NCBI GenBank assembly: GCA_023433615.1
Contig: JAEZCJ010000076.1
Span: 1 to 17,285, forward strand
Length of the DNA stretch: 17,285 nucleotides
From: Bacillota bacterium
GTDB taxonomy: Bacteria; Bacillota; Bacilli; Paenibacillales; Paenibacillaceae
Direction: 5' to 3'
Notes under the pieces: model-generated
What the model was told of the DNA's origin: nothing
Database searches by the model: none
What the model saw: the letters and a program-made list of their open reading frames with translations, nothing else
Shown: positions 1-6,456 of the stretch, piece after piece
Numbering within the stretch: the first letter of the stretch is position 1
How the letters are laid out: the number at the start of each line of letters is the position of its first letter
Translations under genes and position numbers: made by a program

Positions 1-167
1 CCCATCGCCGAATGGACGGCCGGCGCGTATTCCACGGCCGTCTCGCCCGGCACGAGATGCAGATGGACTTCCTCTGCCATCAAGGGAGCGAGGGACGCGC
101 TGATGACCAGCGCGAGGATAAGTATCAACTGTCCACACCATAGCAGTCTTCGTGCAATCGATCTCAT
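1..167 (-). CDS. Unidentified exported protein, N-terminal part (runs off window)
   Basis: The first 55 codons of a minus-strand gene are visible. The ATG at 167 follows a G-rich ribosome site (GGAAGGGGGGG, about 4 nt upstream). The protein begins MRSIARRLLW, with two arginine-containing charged turns, then a hydrophobic core at about residues 14-28 (LILILALVISASLA) and a likely signal peptidase I site after PLMA near residue 31. This is a typical Sec signal peptide; there is no lipobox cysteine. The mature part starts EEVHLHLVPGE and contains no motif I recognise, so no function is given. It lies 86 nt downstream of the ligase gene on the same strand and could be read from its own promoter in the AT-rich stretch at 181-220. 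Confidence 0.7.
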   Translation of the reverse strand, partial: MRSIARRLLWCGQLILILALVISASLAPLMAEEVHLHLVPGETAVEYAPAVHSAM

Positions 168-253
168 CGCGCCCCCCCTTCCGTTCTAACTATAAGCGTT
201 GCCTATACAGTTAATTGTACCACAGACAGGGGGGCGGTGTCAGACATTCCGGA

Positions 254-1192
254 TCATGCTTGTTCGAAGCGGCATGCCGCATCGTCTGCTTCTACGAACG
301 CTTGAATGCTTGGCTGCCTGAGCGTTCGATGGACCGTCCATTCCAGGTAGTTCACCTTCACCTTCAACATCGGCTGTACCCACTCCGCACCTTTGCAGCG
401 CTCCGGCATATTCTTGAACGGCTTCTGCGGGATGCGTATCGACGCTGCCGCTGCGGTAACGGCCTTCCAATCCTGCACGGACAGCCTGCCCGTGCCCGCA
501 TGTCCGATATAGATAAGATCGCCGGCCTCGTCCAGCAGGCCGAGCATCAGCGCATTGACCGTGCCGTCGCGATAAGTGACGCCGCCGACGATCGCGATCA
601 AGTCCCGGATATATTTCCGCTTCTGCCACCGGGCGTCTTTGCCGTTCACGGCATACGTGCTCGTCAAGTCCTTCGCAATGATGCCTTCCATCCCGTGCTG
701 CTTCATGACATCGAACAATTGCTCGCCGTTGGCGTAATTGTCCACCGGCCGCAGCTGCTCCGTCGGCTCGATCGTCGACTTGAGCAGCGCCTGCCGTTCC
801 TCCAACGGGCGCTCGGTTACCCATTGCCCGTCAAGATAGAGGATGTCGAACAGCATGTACACGACCGGTACCTGAGCCGCCATCCGGCTGACATTCTGCT
901 CCTTGCGTATGCTGTCCCTGCGCATGATCTCACGGAAGGACGGCCTGCTGTTGTCGAAGGCGATAACCTCACCGTCGAGAATGCACGACCGCGCGCGGCT
1001 TGCCTGCTTGATAACGGCCAGCTCCGGGTACTGCATCGATCGGTCGTTCAGGCTTCGATTCACGAGCCGCACCTCATCGCCGTCCCGGTAGGCGAGCATG
1101 CGAACGCCGTCCCATTTGATCTGGCTCACCCACTGGGGACCTGCCGGAATATGCTCGGTCGAGACCGGTTCGAACGGGATTACAGGTTTCAT
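254..1192 (-). CDS. ATP-dependent DNA ligase, LigD ligase-domain type
   Basis: This 312-aa protein carries the nucleotidyltransferase motifs of ATP-dependent DNA ligases in order. The active-site lysine is K26 in KWDG, followed by NRS near 45-47, DGE at 73-75, the FDILYLDG block at 115-122, EGIIAK at 169-174 and the basic WQKRK at 189-193. An OB-fold C-terminus follows (about 200-300) ending in the LigD-like EWT...LRQPS block. In this family the lysine is adenylated by ATP and the AMP is passed to a DNA 5' phosphate to seal nicks, typically in non-homologous end joining. It matches the ligase domain of multidomain LigD but stands alone. The start at 1192 was chosen because GGAGG lies 8 nt upstream; the longer open frame to 1339 lacks a ribosome site and family similarity. 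It is divergent from the polymerase half. No Ku gene lies in the window. Confidence 0.92.
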   Translation of the reverse strand: MKPVIPFEPVSTEHIPAGPQWVSQIKWDGVRMLAYRDGDEVRLVNRSLNDRSMQYPELAVIKQASRARSCILDGEVIAFDNSRPSFREIMRRDSIRKEQNVSRMAAQVPVVYMLFDILYLDGQWVTERPLEERQALLKSTIEPTEQLRPVDNYANGEQLFDVMKQHGMEGIIAKDLTSTYAVNGKDARWQKRKYIRDLIAIVGGVTYRDGTVNALMLGLLDEAGDLIYIGHAGTGRLSVQDWKAVTAAAASIRIPQKPFKNMPERCKGAEWVQPMLKVKVNYLEWTVHRTLRQPSIQAFVEADDAACRFEQA

Positions 1193-1256
1193 TAAGGGAG
1201 CCTCCGAATCGTACTCGCGCGTTCCGCTATCTCCAATGTGCCCAACCCGGCAGAGA

Positions 1257-1316
1257 TTATAACCGAATAGCGCCGGCCTTCGCCTTCGCGGCATATTTTC
1301 GATTCGGCTTAGCCAT
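1257..1316 (-). CDS. Possible 19-residue basic micro-ORF
   Basis: An ATG at 1316 opens a short frame (MAKPNRKYAAKAKAGAIRL) ending in TAA 64 nt upstream of the ligase start. Of 19 residues, 6 are Lys or Arg and 6 are Ala. The composition looks protein-like, but no convincing ribosome site precedes it (only GGAT about 13 nt upstream) and chance is a real alternative. It overlaps the candidate promoter of the divergent polymerase gene. It could be a leader peptide of the ligase transcript. No function is assigned. Confidence 0.2.
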   Translation of the reverse strand: MAKPNRKYAAKAKAGAIRL

Positions 1317-1320
1317 AATG
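1291..1320 (+). promoter_or_regulatory. Candidate sigma-G (forespore) promoter for the LigD polymerase gene
   Basis: GCATA at 1291-1295 and CATAATG at 1314-1320 are separated by exactly 18 nt. The B. subtilis sigma-G pattern as I recall it is GHATR, 18 nt, CATWHTA, so this matches in all but the last base. Transcription would start near 1327, about 30 nt before the GTG start at 1357. B. subtilis ligD and ku are known to be forespore-expressed, which fits. It is a sequence match only; short patterns do occur by chance. Confidence 0.45.
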
Positions 1321-1356
1321 GTACTACTATCCAACACATAGGAACGAGGCGATACC

Positions 1357-2259
1357 GTGGCGGTGAAGACCAAGGGGACGATCACGATCGGCGGGACGGA
1401 GCTTACGATCTCGAACCCGGAGAAGCTGCTGTGGCCGGAGGCCGGCATCTCGAAGCTGACGTATCTGGAGCGCCTGGCAGAGCTCGCGCCTTATCTGATC
1501 AAGTACTGCGCAGGGCGCTATCTGACTGTCATCCGCTATCCGAACGGCATTCACGGCAAGTCCTTCTACCAGAAAAACTGCCCCGAGCCTATCCCCGACT
1601 ACGTGACAACGGCGCTGCAAGGCGATATCCGTTACGTCGTGCTTGACAGTCTGCCGACCCTGATGTGGCTCGGCAATTTGGCATGCTTGGAATTCCACGC
1701 CTCCTTCGACCGGATCGGCGAACCGGAGCGGCCGACGGAATGGATCATCGACCTCGATCCTACGCTGGAAGAAGAACCGCGCATCATGGAAGCTGCTTGG
1801 CTCACAGGCGAGCTGCTCCGGTCGCTCGGCATTCAATCCGTGCCGAAGACTTCCGGCGCGACAGGCGTCCAGATCGTCGTTCCCTTGCGCCAGGAACTCA
1901 CCTTCGATGAGATTCGCGCCGTGGGGCTCTTCGTCGCCGAATACCTGACCCGGACTCACCCGAAGCTGTTCACAATCGAGCGTCTCAAGAAGCATCGCGG
2001 CGACCTTATCTACTTCGATTACCTGCAGCACTACCAGGGCAAGACGATCTCAGCCCCCTATACGCCGCGCGCGCGCGCAGCAGCATCCGTCTCCACCCCG
2101 CTCCGGTGGGACGAGGTACGGAGGAACGTGAGCCCTGCCGACTACAATCTGAATACCATCGGCCCTCGGCTGCGGTCCATCGGCGACCTGCTCGAGCTTG
2201 CGCAGCAGCAGGATCTTCGTCCCATCCTCTCCTTCATCAAGGGCAAGGGTCGCTTGTGA
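1357..2259 (+). CDS. ligD: LigD-type DNA primase/polymerase (NHEJ polymerase domain)
   Basis: This 300-aa protein is the archaeo-eukaryotic primase-like polymerase domain of LigD as a free-standing protein. Visible family features are the N-terminal NPEKLLWPEAGISK stretch (20-33), H114 in LEFHA, the metal-binding Asp pair D132/D134 in IIDLDP, the KTSGATGVQ substrate-binding block (164-172), the third Asp at about 221 (YFDYLQ), and the C-terminal SAPYTPRAR...ATVSTPL-like block read here as SAPYTPRARAAASVSTPLRW. The family fills gaps and adds ribo- or deoxynucleotides at broken ends during Ku-dependent joining. The GTG start at 1357 has GAGG 8 nt upstream. Its TGA stop lies inside the first bases of intergenic repeat copy A. 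Ligase and Ku activities must come from other genes; the ligase lies divergently next door. Confidence 0.92.
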   Translation: MAVKTKGTITIGGTELTISNPEKLLWPEAGISKLTYLERLAELAPYLIKYCAGRYLTVIRYPNGIHGKSFYQKNCPEPIPDYVTTALQGDIRYVVLDSLPTLMWLGNLACLEFHASFDRIGEPERPTEWIIDLDPTLEEEPRIMEAAWLTGELLRSLGIQSVPKTSGATGVQIVVPLRQELTFDEIRAVGLFVAEYLTRTHPKLFTIERLKKHRGDLIYFDYLQHYQGKTISAPYTPRARAAASVSTPLRWDEVRRNVSPADYNLNTIGPRLRSIGDLLELAQQQDLRPILSFIKGKGRL

Positions 2260-2451
2260 TCGCGATGCGTATGCTGACGAAGCTTATTCGACGGCGAATC
2301 TTGAACGCTGGCGAAAATGAAGCGTATGCTTCCGATGTGCGTTTCTTGCGAAACGCTGGAGGTGCTCATGTAGCTTTGACTACAAGCATATGCTTCCGAT
2401 GTGCGTTTCCTACGGAAACGCTGGAGGCGCTGACAAGCGACCTTTTTGAAC
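2256..2451 (+). repeat. Interspersed intergenic element, copy A (two-hairpin form)
   Basis: This is one of four related elements in the window. In order it shows GTGATCGCG at 2256, the dyad ATTCG-acgg-CGAAT (2286-2299), ATCTTGAACGCTGGCG (2298-2313), and two units of (A)AGCRTATGCTTCCGATG followed by a hairpin. Hairpin 1 is GCGTTTC-ttgc-GAAACGC (2340-2357). Hairpin 2 is GCGTTTCC-tac-GGAAACGC (2403-2421). It then has CTGGAGGCGCTGACAA and ends near TTGAAC. The element begins inside the ligD stop codon and ends 12 nt before the cls stop on the other strand. It has no plausible coding capacity. Confidence 0.85.
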
Positions 2452-2463
2452 TACTATCTGCGA

Positions 2464-3891
2464 TTACAGAAGGGGGGATAGCATGCGCGCTATGGCTTGC
2501 GCAGCCTTTTTGCGGCGCGGCCTGTTCTGTAGCTCGGCAAGCTTCAGCTCTCGCGAATGCCTGAGGTCGCGTTCGAAGTCTCTTTCCAGACGCGCGATCG
2601 GCCGCTCGTCGAAGAGCAGCGCATTCAGCTCGAAATTGCTGTAGAAGCTGCGCAGGTCCATGTTCGCCGTCCCTACCGAAGCGACGAGCCGGTCGACGAG
2701 CACGACCTTCGCATGGATGAAGCCCTTCATGTAACGGTACACGCGAACGCCGTTCGGGAGCAGCTCCGCCGCATACGACAGCGAAGCGGCCAGCACCAAG
2801 CGCGAATCCGCGACCTCCGGCAGTATGATGCGCACGTCGACGCCGCTCAGCGCAGCCGTCCGAAGCGCCATTAGCAGGCTGCCATCGGGGATAAAATACG
2901 GCGTCGCAATGTAAATTCTCTCCTTGGCCACCGCGATCGCCGAGAAGATGCACTCCAGAATCTCCTCCGCGCCGCTGTCCGGCCCGCTCGATACGATCTG
3001 AACCTGCTCGTCGCCGATGCACGGATGCTCCGGCAGATAAGCCGGATTCGTCAGACGCTCCTTAGCGGTAAATTCCCAATCCTGCATGAAGACGCTCTGA
3101 AGGAAATAGACGCTGTCGCCTTCCACTTTCAGATGCGTATCGCGCCAGAAGCCAAGCCGCTTGTTGCGGCCCAAATATTCGTCCCCGATATTGATGCCGC
3201 CCACATAGCCGACAATCCCGTCTACGACGACGATTTTCCGGTGATTCCGGTAATTGATGCGCTTGTCGAAGAAGGCGATCCGCGGCGGCAGAAAACATTT
3301 CACGCGGACCCCCGCCTCTTCCAGCTCCCGTACATAATCCTGATGCAGCTCATAGCTGCCGACGCCGTCGTATACGAGCCGAACTTCGACGCCTTCGCTC
3401 GCCTTCTTGACAAGCGCTTGCTTGAACTTCTGTCCGATCTCGTCGTGGCGCAGCGTGTAATATTCCATATGGATATGATGCTTCGCCTCTGCGATCGCGG
3501 ATAAGATCGACTGGAACGTAGCCTCGCCGTCCGTCAGAATCTCGGTGCGGTTGCAGCCGGTCACCGGCGAACCGCTCATCTGCTGCAGCAGCCGGAACAG
3601 CCGCTCCTGCTCGGCGAACCCGGGGGCATGCATATCCGATGCGCGATGCACCAGCCGGCAGCGACGAATTGCCGCCAGTTGGGTCTCTTTCGGCGCGATG
3701 CCGCTCTTCCTTAGCTTCTTCCGGTTGCTGTATTCCTTCGCCAAGAAGTAATACATGACGAAGCCGATTACCGGAAGCACGTACAGGATCAGCAGCCAAG
3801 CTACCATATTCGCCGGCCGGCGGAATTCCAGTATGAGAACCGTCGCGATCTGCAGGATGAAGACGGCAAGCGCGATCGTCAGCCACAGCAT
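2464..3891 (-). CDS. cls: Cardiolipin synthase (phospholipase D family)
   Basis: This 475-aa membrane enzyme joins two phosphatidylglycerol molecules into cardiolipin plus glycerol. Two N-terminal hydrophobic segments (about 2-21 and 29-50) anchor it, as in bacterial ClsA proteins. Two HKD active sites are intact: H217-K219-D224 in NHRKIVVVDG, followed by GYVGGINIGDEY, and H393-K395-D400 in IHAKVVLVDR, followed by SVGTANMDLRS. The length matches the family (about 480 aa). The ATG at 3891 has GGGGGAG 4 nt upstream. It has no operon partner. The gene is bracketed by inward-facing repeat copies A and D, and copy D carries a good promoter 26-54 nt upstream of the start. Confidence 0.95.
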   Translation of the reverse strand: MLWLTIALAVFILQIATVLILEFRRPANMVAWLLILYVLPVIGFVMYYFLAKEYSNRKKLRKSGIAPKETQLAAIRRCRLVHRASDMHAPGFAEQERLFRLLQQMSGSPVTGCNRTEILTDGEATFQSILSAIAEAKHHIHMEYYTLRHDEIGQKFKQALVKKASEGVEVRLVYDGVGSYELHQDYVRELEEAGVRVKCFLPPRIAFFDKRINYRNHRKIVVVDGIVGYVGGINIGDEYLGRNKRLGFWRDTHLKVEGDSVYFLQSVFMQDWEFTAKERLTNPAYLPEHPCIGDEQVQIVSSGPDSGAEEILECIFSAIAVAKERIYIATPYFIPDGSLLMALRTAALSGVDVRIILPEVADSRLVLAASLSYAAELLPNGVRVYRYMKGFIHAKVVLVDRLVASVGTANMDLRSFYSNFELNALLFDERPIARLERDFERDLRHSRELKLAELQNRPRRKKAAQAIARMLSPLL

Positions 3892-3915
3892 GTAACTCCC
3901 CCTTATTATGTGGAA

Positions 3916-4042
3916 GTTTATAATGACCAGTTGTCAGCGCCTCAAATGTTTCCGAAGGAAACAAAGAGTCGGAAGTTTAAGCTTTTCGCTAACGTTCAAG
4001 ATTCGATGATGAAAACACTTCCCGAGTTGCTTCTGCGATCAC
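3916..4042 (-). repeat. Interspersed intergenic element, copy D (short, one-hairpin form)
   Basis: Read on the minus strand from 4042, it begins GTGATCGCAG and reaches ATCTTGAACG 50 nt later. It then has a diverged CTTCCGA box, one hairpin TGTTTCC-ttc-GGAAACA, TTGAGGCGCTGACAA and CTGGTCATTATAAAC. The last part matches copy C (GCTGACAATTGGTCATTGTGAA). One hairpin unit of about 60-70 nt present in copies A and B is missing. In the hairpin, the second C-G pair of copies A and C is replaced by T-A, preserving pairing. Confidence 0.75.
3917..3945 (-). promoter_or_regulatory. Candidate sigma-A promoter of cls inside repeat copy D
   Basis: On the minus strand TTGAGG (3945-3940) and TATAAA (3922-3917) are separated by 17 nt, giving a good vegetative promoter. 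Transcription would start near 3910, about 20 nt before the cls ATG. The other repeat copies have the same conserved bases but a degenerate -10 (for example TGTGAA in copy C), so the promoter looks like a local adaptation of the repeat. Confidence 0.5.
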
Positions 4043-4255
4043 TAGTGGGCATTAGAAACAACTGCTTCGACGGTAACCATGGAATGCTTAGTGTCTCACC
4101 TAGCCGCCGCGAATAAACATGACGGCATGCGCCGATTCGTGTCCGCGGATATTGGCATGTTATCGCAGGATAACGAATAAATAGGTAGAGGACGTCCTAT
4201 TCTGCTGGCAAGGCATGCGTCAGGCATCCTTGCCGGCTCAGGAAGGAGAGGTCAA
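4043..4255 (+). other. Upstream region of the M23-bactofilin pair with leader stem-loop
   Basis: No gene is visible here. A strong stem-loop at 4207-4234 pairs GGCAAGG with CCTTGCC and ATGC with GCAT around one bulged C and a 5-nt loop. It ends only 6 nt before the ribosome site (GGAAGGAGAGG), so it sits in the 5' leader of the M23 gene. Two smaller dyads lie upstream: GTTATC-gcag-GATAAC (4159-4174) and AATAGG...CCTATT (about 4180-4202). TTGGCA at 4152 could be a -35 box, but no good -10 is at the right distance. No T-run follows the stem, so it is not a simple terminator. Confidence 0.5.
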
Positions 4256-5254
4256 TTGGCGAAGAGCCCGCGCACGATATGGTCGCTGATGGTCATCCGC
4301 GGCGCTGACAAGCATGTCAGGCACTTTCGGGTATCGAAGCGCTCCCTCATCGCGGTGCCGGCGCTGCTGCTGCTTGCCGTCATCGGCTGTTTCGTCATCC
4401 TCCAGCTCCGTTCGGGTCTCGTCATCGGCGAGTTGGAGCGGCGGATCGAGCGCCAATCTCGCGAACATGCCGCCGCCATCAGTCGCAAGGAAGGCCAGAT
4501 TCGCCGATTGGAGGAATCCGTCGGCATTTTATCCAGCAGCAGCCGAGCCATGAAGGCTCAGCTTCGGGAGTTGTTTGCGCTCGAGTCGAAGCTGAAGCAT
4601 TTTATCGATACGTACGGCTTAGAGGAGCCTTCGGATGACGATAGCAGCGCTGCGGACAGCTCACGCCTAAGCTCGGCTCGCGATACCCCTCAAACTCTGC
4701 TACCCCCATCCGTTCCGGCTGACCCGATGCTTGCCGCGCTGGACGGAGAAGCTCCGAGCTACGCGCAGCTGTCTGGCATGATCGATGCGATGACCCGGCA
4801 GATGGAACGCTCGCTCGAGCAGGCGAGGCGTCATAAGGCGGCAGCCGACGCGATTCCCTCCGGCTGGCCGGCCGGCTCGCGCAAGCTGACCTCCGGTTTC
4901 GGATACCGCGTCGATCCGTTCACGGGCCGTTCCGTCATGCATGCCGGCATCGATCTTGCCGGACGGACCGGCGATCCGGTCTATGCCGCCGGAGACGGCA
5001 CGGTCGAAGAACAGCGCTTCGATAAGAGCAGGGGCAACTACGTCGTATTGGCGCATGCGAACGGCTTAAAGAGCGTCTACATGCATTTGAAGCGGGCGGA
5101 TGTCGAAGAAGGAGAGAAGGTCGCGCGCGGCGAGACGATCGGCCTGCTCGGCTCGACGGGGCGCAGCACGGGGCCGCATCTGCACTTCGAGATTCTGGAG
5201 GAGGGCGAGGCCGTTAACCCGATTCGGTACTTGAGATTGATTAAGGAGGACTGA
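4256..5254 (+). CDS. Membrane-anchored M23 (LytM-type) peptidoglycan endopeptidase
   Basis: This 332-aa protein has a short cytoplasmic N-terminus, one membrane segment (about 31-51), a charged coiled-coil region (about 58-118), a low-complexity Ser/Asp linker (126-150), and a C-terminal M23 domain (about 205-325). All zinc and catalytic positions are present: H229 and D233 (HAGID), H277 (YMHL) and HLH at 308-310. It should therefore be an active metallopeptidase cutting peptide cross-bridges outside the membrane. The TTG start at 4256 follows GGAAGGAGAGG. The bactofilin start codon comes 3 nt after its stop, and the bactofilin ribosome site lies within its last codons. Bactofilin-M23 pairs are known in shape control in several bacteria. 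Confidence 0.93.
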   Translation: MAKSPRTIWSLMVIRGADKHVRHFRVSKRSLIAVPALLLLAVIGCFVILQLRSGLVIGELERRIERQSREHAAAISRKEGQIRRLEESVGILSSSSRAMKAQLRELFALESKLKHFIDTYGLEEPSDDDSSAADSSRLSSARDTPQTLLPPSVPADPMLAALDGEAPSYAQLSGMIDAMTRQMERSLEQARRHKAAADAIPSGWPAGSRKLTSGFGYRVDPFTGRSVMHAGIDLAGRTGDPVYAAGDGTVEEQRFDKSRGNYVVLAHANGLKSVYMHLKRADVEEGEKVARGETIGLLGSTGRSTGPHLHFEILEEGEAVNPIRYLRLIKED

Positions 5255-5257
5255 TCC

Positions 5258-5713
5258 ATGTTCAAGGACAGGTCAAGCAAGCGGTTGGCGGTGACGGATA
5301 CGCTGATCGGACAAGGAACGGTGCTGGAGGGCAAGCTCGAATGCGAAGCAGGCATTCGGATCGAGGGAGAATTCCGGGGCGAGATCGCCTGCAAGGGCGA
5401 CGTCACGATCGGAGAGAGCGGCATCGCCCGCTCGACCATCGAGGCGCGGGACGTGACGATCGCCGGCAAAGTATTCGGCGAAGTGAAAACGAACGGCAGG
5501 CTGACCGTGACCGCCTCGGGCGAGCTTCACGGCAATGTCGAAGCCAATACGATGGTCATTCAGGACGGCGCCGTGCTGAACGGACTGTGCCTGATGGAGA
5601 AGACGGAGACGCGTCTGGAGACGAAGGCGAATAAGCCGAAGGAACAGCGCGCTTCCGCCTCACCGAGCCATGAGCATAAGGATACGAAGGAGAAGGCAAA
5701 GCAAGCAGGCTAG
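5258..5713 (+). CDS. Bactofilin (polymer-forming cytoskeletal protein)
   Basis: This 151-aa protein has the bactofilin beta-helix core at about residues 14-115, seen as repeated short turns with glycine and hydrophobic spacing (GTVLEGKLECEAGIRIEG, GEFRGEIACKGDVTIGE, GKVFGEVKTNGRLTV, GELHGNVEANTMVI). A charged disordered tail rich in Lys, Glu and Ala follows. Bactofilins self-assemble into nucleotide-free filaments at the membrane and position wall enzymes. The ATG at 5258 has AGGAGG 8 nt upstream, located inside the end of the M23 gene, so the two are co-translated. Its stop overlaps the stop of the convergent YjbR gene in a shared CTAG. Confidence 0.93.
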   Translation: MFKDRSSKRLAVTDTLIGQGTVLEGKLECEAGIRIEGEFRGEIACKGDVTIGESGIARSTIEARDVTIAGKVFGEVKTNGRLTVTASGELHGNVEANTMVIQDGAVLNGLCLMEKTETRLETKANKPKEQRASASPSHEHKDTKEKAKQAG

Positions 5714-6111
5714 CCCGAGCGCTGACCGGTCATCTGCTCCAGTATCTGCTTCGCCAGCCGCTTCGGCGCTGCACGGAGGTACGCCTCCTTAAGCAGCGTA
5801 CGGAGCTCATCCCATTGAATCGGTATACCCCGGCTCACCGACACCCATCCATGATGACCGATATACGGCGTCTTGAAGTAACGGTCCTCCTGCAGCAGCA
5901 TGTGCTGCGTTTCCTTGTCGGACTTGAATGACAGGCCCGGGATGCCGTCGGTCTCGCCCATGATAATGAACGATTTGCCGCGGACCTTGAAGTTCGTGTG
6001 GCCGAAGCCGTCTGTTCCTTCCTCTGCCTCGGGATACGCCGCGCATTCCTGCCTGACTTGCGCGAGCAGCGCGAGGCCGGCCTCGGATCGAAAAGCATGG
6101 TCATGCAGCAT
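5710..6111 (-). CDS. MmcQ/YjbR family protein
   Basis: This 133-aa small cytosolic protein of the MmcQ/YjbR (CyaY-like fold, putative DNA-binding) family is recognised from the KVRGKSFIIMG segment, the SFKSDKETQHMLLQE block and the YFKTPYIGHHGWVSVS core, followed by a helical end (LRTLLKEAYLRAAPKRL). The biochemical role of the family is not established. The ATG at 6111 was chosen over the ATG at 6117 because AGGAGG lies about 8 nt before it but only 1 nt before the other. It converges on bactofilin, with the stop codons overlapping and no terminator between them. Confidence 0.85.
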   Translation of the reverse strand: MLHDHAFRSEAGLALLAQVRQECAAYPEAEEGTDGFGHTNFKVRGKSFIIMGETDGIPGLSFKSDKETQHMLLQEDRYFKTPYIGHHGWVSVSRGIPIQWDELRTLLKEAYLRAAPKRLAKQILEQMTGQRSG

Positions 6112-6179
6112 TCGCATTCCTCCTGGTAAGCGCCTTCAAATTACTTAGCAAAAACAATATGAGCGTCCTACTATTAGTC

Positions 6180-6365
6180 TAGCGGGAAATCGTACCGTTA
6201 ATTTAAAAGGAATCTGCACTCCAACTAAAATAGAGGGAAATCCTACCATTATTTAATGCTATCTGGCCGATTGCAGCCAATCCGTCAGCATTAGTGGTAC
6301 GATTTCCCGTTAATTTGACCTGTAGAGCTTTTCCATTAAAAATAGTTGTACTATTTTCCGCTAAT
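6180..6365. repeat. Nested palindromic repeat of four GGGAAATNGTAC units
   Basis: The gene-free stretch 6112-6456 is AT-rich and holds two direct units (TAGCGGGAAATCGTACC at 6180 and TAGAGGGAAATCCTACC at 6231, 51 nt apart). Two inverted units follow (GGTACGATTTCCCG from 6296 and GTACTATTTTCCGCTA from 6349), again offset by 51 nt. GGGAAATCGTACC (6184-6196) and GGTACGATTTCCC (6296-6308) are exact inverted copies. Units 2 and 3 form a long stem with mismatches: GGGAAATC/GATTTCCC, TACCA/TGGTA and TAATGCT/AGCATTA. Units 1 and 4 pair around them at about three quarters of positions. A weak hairpin (6414-6437) follows at the 3' side of the small gene. Confidence 0.75.
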
Positions 6366-6456
6366 CGCCCACGACGCGACGCGCGCGTGACTTCTGACAC
6401 CCGCACACCGCAGACGTTGACGCAATGGCGCTAACGTAGACGCATAACCCGGCTTG

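Noticed and set aside
215..1195. 326-codon open frame on the plus strand
   Set aside because: It is antisense to the ligase gene, has no recognisable motif and no ribosome site; it is a GC-rich shadow.
2403..2421. Stable UNCG tetraloop in the repeat hairpins
   Set aside because: CCTACGG and CCTTCGG look like it, but the full stem register gives C-G pairs closing a three-base loop; using the tetraloop would break the next pair.
2267..2564. Plus-strand frame beginning MRMLTKLIRR through repeat copy A
   Set aside because: It lies in the repeat and then runs antisense into cls. Similarity to a frame in copy B (LNAG.NEAYASD) reflects the DNA repeat, not a shared protein.
6180..6365. CRISPR array
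   Set aside because: Only two direct units per orientation, diverged and inverted to each other, with no spacer-like uniformity and no cas genes.
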